A stretch of 64,000 nt of DNA. It comes from Aureimonas ureilytica. GTDB taxonomy: Bacteria > Pseudomonadota > Alphaproteobacteria > Rhizobiales > Rhizobiaceae. Position 1 is the stretch's first letter, and each line of letters begins with the position of its first letter. The stretch is taken from assembly GCF_001475935.1 (NCBI RefSeq), contig NZ_LDQA01000008.1, positions 114,377 through 178,376 on the forward strand, written 5' to 3'. The notes below the pieces were generated by a model, which did no database searches, was not told the origin of the DNA, and worked only from the letters and a program-made list of their open reading frames with translations. Shown here in pieces: positions 62,536 to 64,000 of the stretch. A program made the position numbers and the translations under genes.

Positions 62536-63730
62536 ATGACCATGGCCCGACACAAAAAGGCCGGCCGAGAGGCCGAGGTCCAGACCCCGAACCGATCCCC
62601 GCCCCTGGAGACGGAAGCGCGGCGAGGGGCGTCCGATGCCGGCGAGGCCACGGGCGAGGCCAAGGCCGGCCATCGCCGCGCCCCGGCCGCGCCCGGTGCG
62701 AAAGCGCGGCGCAGCGACGCGCAAGGGTCCGCCACCGGCTCCAAGCCGACGATGCGGGATGTCTCCAAGCTCGCGGGCGTTTCCACCATGACGGTGAGCC
62801 GGGTGCTGGCCGATCCGTCCATCGTCGCGCCGGAAACGCGCGAGCGCGTCATGCGCGCGGTGGACCAATTGGGCTATGTGCCCGATCTCGTCGCCGGCTC
62901 GCTCTCCTCGCGGCGCACCAATTTCGTCGGCCTGATCCTGCCGACGCTCACCAATTCCAACTTCGCCGACACGGCGCAGGGGCTCGCCGAGGCCCTGGGG
63001 CAGAGCTACCAGCTCCTCATCGGCTACACGCTCTATCAGGCGGGCGAGGAGGAGCGACTGGTGCGCTCGCTTCTGGCGCGCCGCCCGCAGGGCATCGTCG
63101 TCGCAGGCACGCTGCACACGGCCTCGACGCGGCGAATGCTGACCAATGCCGGCATTCCCGTGGTGGAAATCTGGGACGCGCCCTCGGCTCCGCTCGACCG
63201 GGCGGTCGGCTTCTCCAATTTCGAGGCGGGCCGCGCCGCCGCGCGCCATTTGCTCTCGCTGGGCCTGCGCCATATCGCGGCCATCGGCTCGGAGGCGGAA
63301 GGCGATATGCGCGACGCGCGCGGCGAGGCGCGCCTGCAGGGCTTTGCGGCCGTGCTGCGGGAAGAGGGCATCGAGACCGGCCTGATCCTGCGCCATGGAT
63401 CGGCCCCCGTGTCCTACGCACACGGCGCGGCGGCGATGAAGCTCCTGCTGCGCGATAAGCCTGGCGTCGAGGGCGTCTTCGCGGTGTCCGACGGTTCGGC
63501 CTTCGGCGCGCTGATGGAATGCCGCCGCCAGGGCATCGACGTGCCCGGCCGCATCAGCCTCATGGGCTTCGGCGATTTCGAGCTGGGGCGCGAATGCGAG
63601 CCGGCGATCTCGACCATCCGGGTCGATGCCAAGGGCATCGGCAAGGAGACCGGGCAGCTTCTGCGCGATCTCTTCGAAGGGCGGGGCGCGGACCGGCCGC
63701 CCTCCATCGATCTCGGCATCGAGGTCGATG
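62536..63730 (+). CDS. LacI-family repressor, 3' end lost in contig-end artefact
   Basis: A LacI/GalR regulator. The HTH is clear (TMRDVSKLAGVSTMTVSRVL), followed by the hinge and a periplasmic-binding-like sugar domain (NFVGLILPTLTNSNFADTAQ; FAVSDGSAFGALMECRRQGI; SLMGFGDFELGRECEPAIST). Frames from ATG 62536 or 62542 give an Ala/Arg-rich 70-residue extension before the HTH; ATG 62752 would begin at the HTH itself, so the start is uncertain. The true coding sequence stops being reliable near 63,729. It likely binds the GTTAyCGATAAC sites at 55730 and 61055. Confidence 0.85.
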
Positions 63731-63850
63731 GAGGGGGCGGGGGTCCCGCGCGGCCCGACCTCGATGCCGAGCACGAGCGGGGGGGGCCGGTCGGCGCCCC
63801 GCCCTTCGCATATACCCCGCAGAGGCTGCCCGGTCCCGTTGCCGATGCCC
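63729..63850. other. Fold-back (inverted duplicate) artefact
   Basis: Bases 63756-63850 are a damaged reverse complement of 63633-63728: for example GACCTCGATGCCGAG mirrors CTCGGCATCGAGGTC, and GCCCGGT…GCCGATGCCC mirrors GGGCATCGGC…ACCGGGC. About 27 G-rich bases form the turn. Many mismatches occur in the second arm. This is a library or assembly fold-back, not genome structure. Confidence 0.85.
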
Positions 63851-64000
63851 CTGTCTCTTATACGCGTGCCCGAGCCAACGAGAACGTACTAGAACTCGTA
63901 TGCCGTCCTCCGCCTGACAGAAAACAAGCGAGAGTGGAGATAACAAGAGAGCAGCACAGCTCACACGACAATACTGAGAAGGATAATGACGAGATCGGAG
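63851..64000. other. Illumina Nextera adapter read-through (non-genomic)
   Basis: CTGTCTCTTATAC (63851-63863) is the Nextera mosaic-end sequence; CCGAGCC-a-ACGAGA follows as in the i7 adapter, then an index-like stretch, then CTCGTATGCCGTC (63895-63907), the P7 flow-cell sequence. The rest is low-quality, A-rich sequence unlike the high-GC genome. It should be removed from any annotation. Confidence 0.92.

Noticed and set aside
63731..64000. C-terminal extension of the LacI protein and several overlapping frames to the window edge
   Set aside because: These frames translate the fold-back copy and sequencing adapter, not genomic DNA.

Overview
The window is high-GC DNA packed with short-spaced, often ATGA-overlapping genes. 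The gene families (CUT1/CUT2 sugar ABC importers, several Gfo/Idh/MocA dehydrogenases, amide/urea ABC uptake, SMP-30 lactonase, PBP1C with an alpha-2-macroglobulin) point to a free-living or plant/soil-associated alphaproteobacterium, most likely Hyphomicrobiales (rhizobia-like); the genus cannot be fixed from sequence reading alone. No rRNA, tRNA, CRISPR array, prophage or intact insertion sequence was seen. The right edge is not genomic: from about 63,729 the sequence folds back on itself as a damaged inverted copy and then runs into recognisable Illumina Nextera adapter, so this is a contig end.

Layout. 1-4.1 kb: type II secretion genes, gspF(partial)-gspE leftward and gspL-gspM-gspC-like rightward. 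4.3-7.0 kb: EmrA/EmrB-type efflux pair behind a promoter with nested inverted repeats. 7.1-9.3 kb: NCS1 nucleobase-type permease and a TetR regulator. 9.5-13.3 kb: a three-subunit molybdenum aldehyde oxidoreductase (paoABC-like), whose near-consensus promoter carries an inverted repeat exactly in its spacer. 13.4-15.5 kb: a hypothetical protein and two candidate small membrane proteins. 15.6-24.8 kb (leftward): PBP1C, a giant alpha-2-macroglobulin with a PAN/Apple-like N-terminus, and a membrane diguanylate cyclase. 25-31.3 kb: GNAT acetyltransferase, DUF2231 membrane protein plus sugar-dehydrogenase-like lipoprotein, pyruvate oxidase (poxB-like), and a lipoprotein/exported protein pair.

31.5-42.2 kb is a divergent sugar-catabolic locus: a CUT1 importer with a Gfo/Idh/MocA dehydrogenase reads leftward; a TetR regulator, two more Gfo/Idh/MocA enzymes, a DUF993 aldolase-like protein and a sugar-phosphate isomerase/epimerase-like protein read rightward. 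One palindrome (TAACC-N4-GGTTACAAG) lies in both control regions, making a self-contained regulon for an unidentified sugar or polyol. After a 1.1-kb gap with an IS5-type transposase remnant comes an amide/nitrile nitrogen-scavenging operon (43.2-52.7 kb): a leader with an ANTAR-type hexaloop hairpin and an intrinsic terminator, then amiC, amiR, a five-gene urea/amide ABC importer, formamidase, and a double-domain nitrilase-superfamily protein whose second domain has lost its catalytic cysteine. After another 1.1-kb gap, a GMC oxidoreductase (53.9-55.5 kb) is followed by a CUT2 sugar importer, a small dimeric alpha/beta-barrel protein, SMP-30 lactonase, L-idonate-dehydrogenase-like enzyme, a nonsense-mutated paralogue of the small protein, and a LacI regulator. 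A GTTAyCGATAAC palindrome precedes both the importer and the dehydrogenase.

The most interesting material is regulatory and enzymatic rather than a single exotic system: the ANTAR-controlled amide operon with its half-dead tandem nitrilase, and the TetR-controlled three-dehydrogenase/DUF993 pathway.
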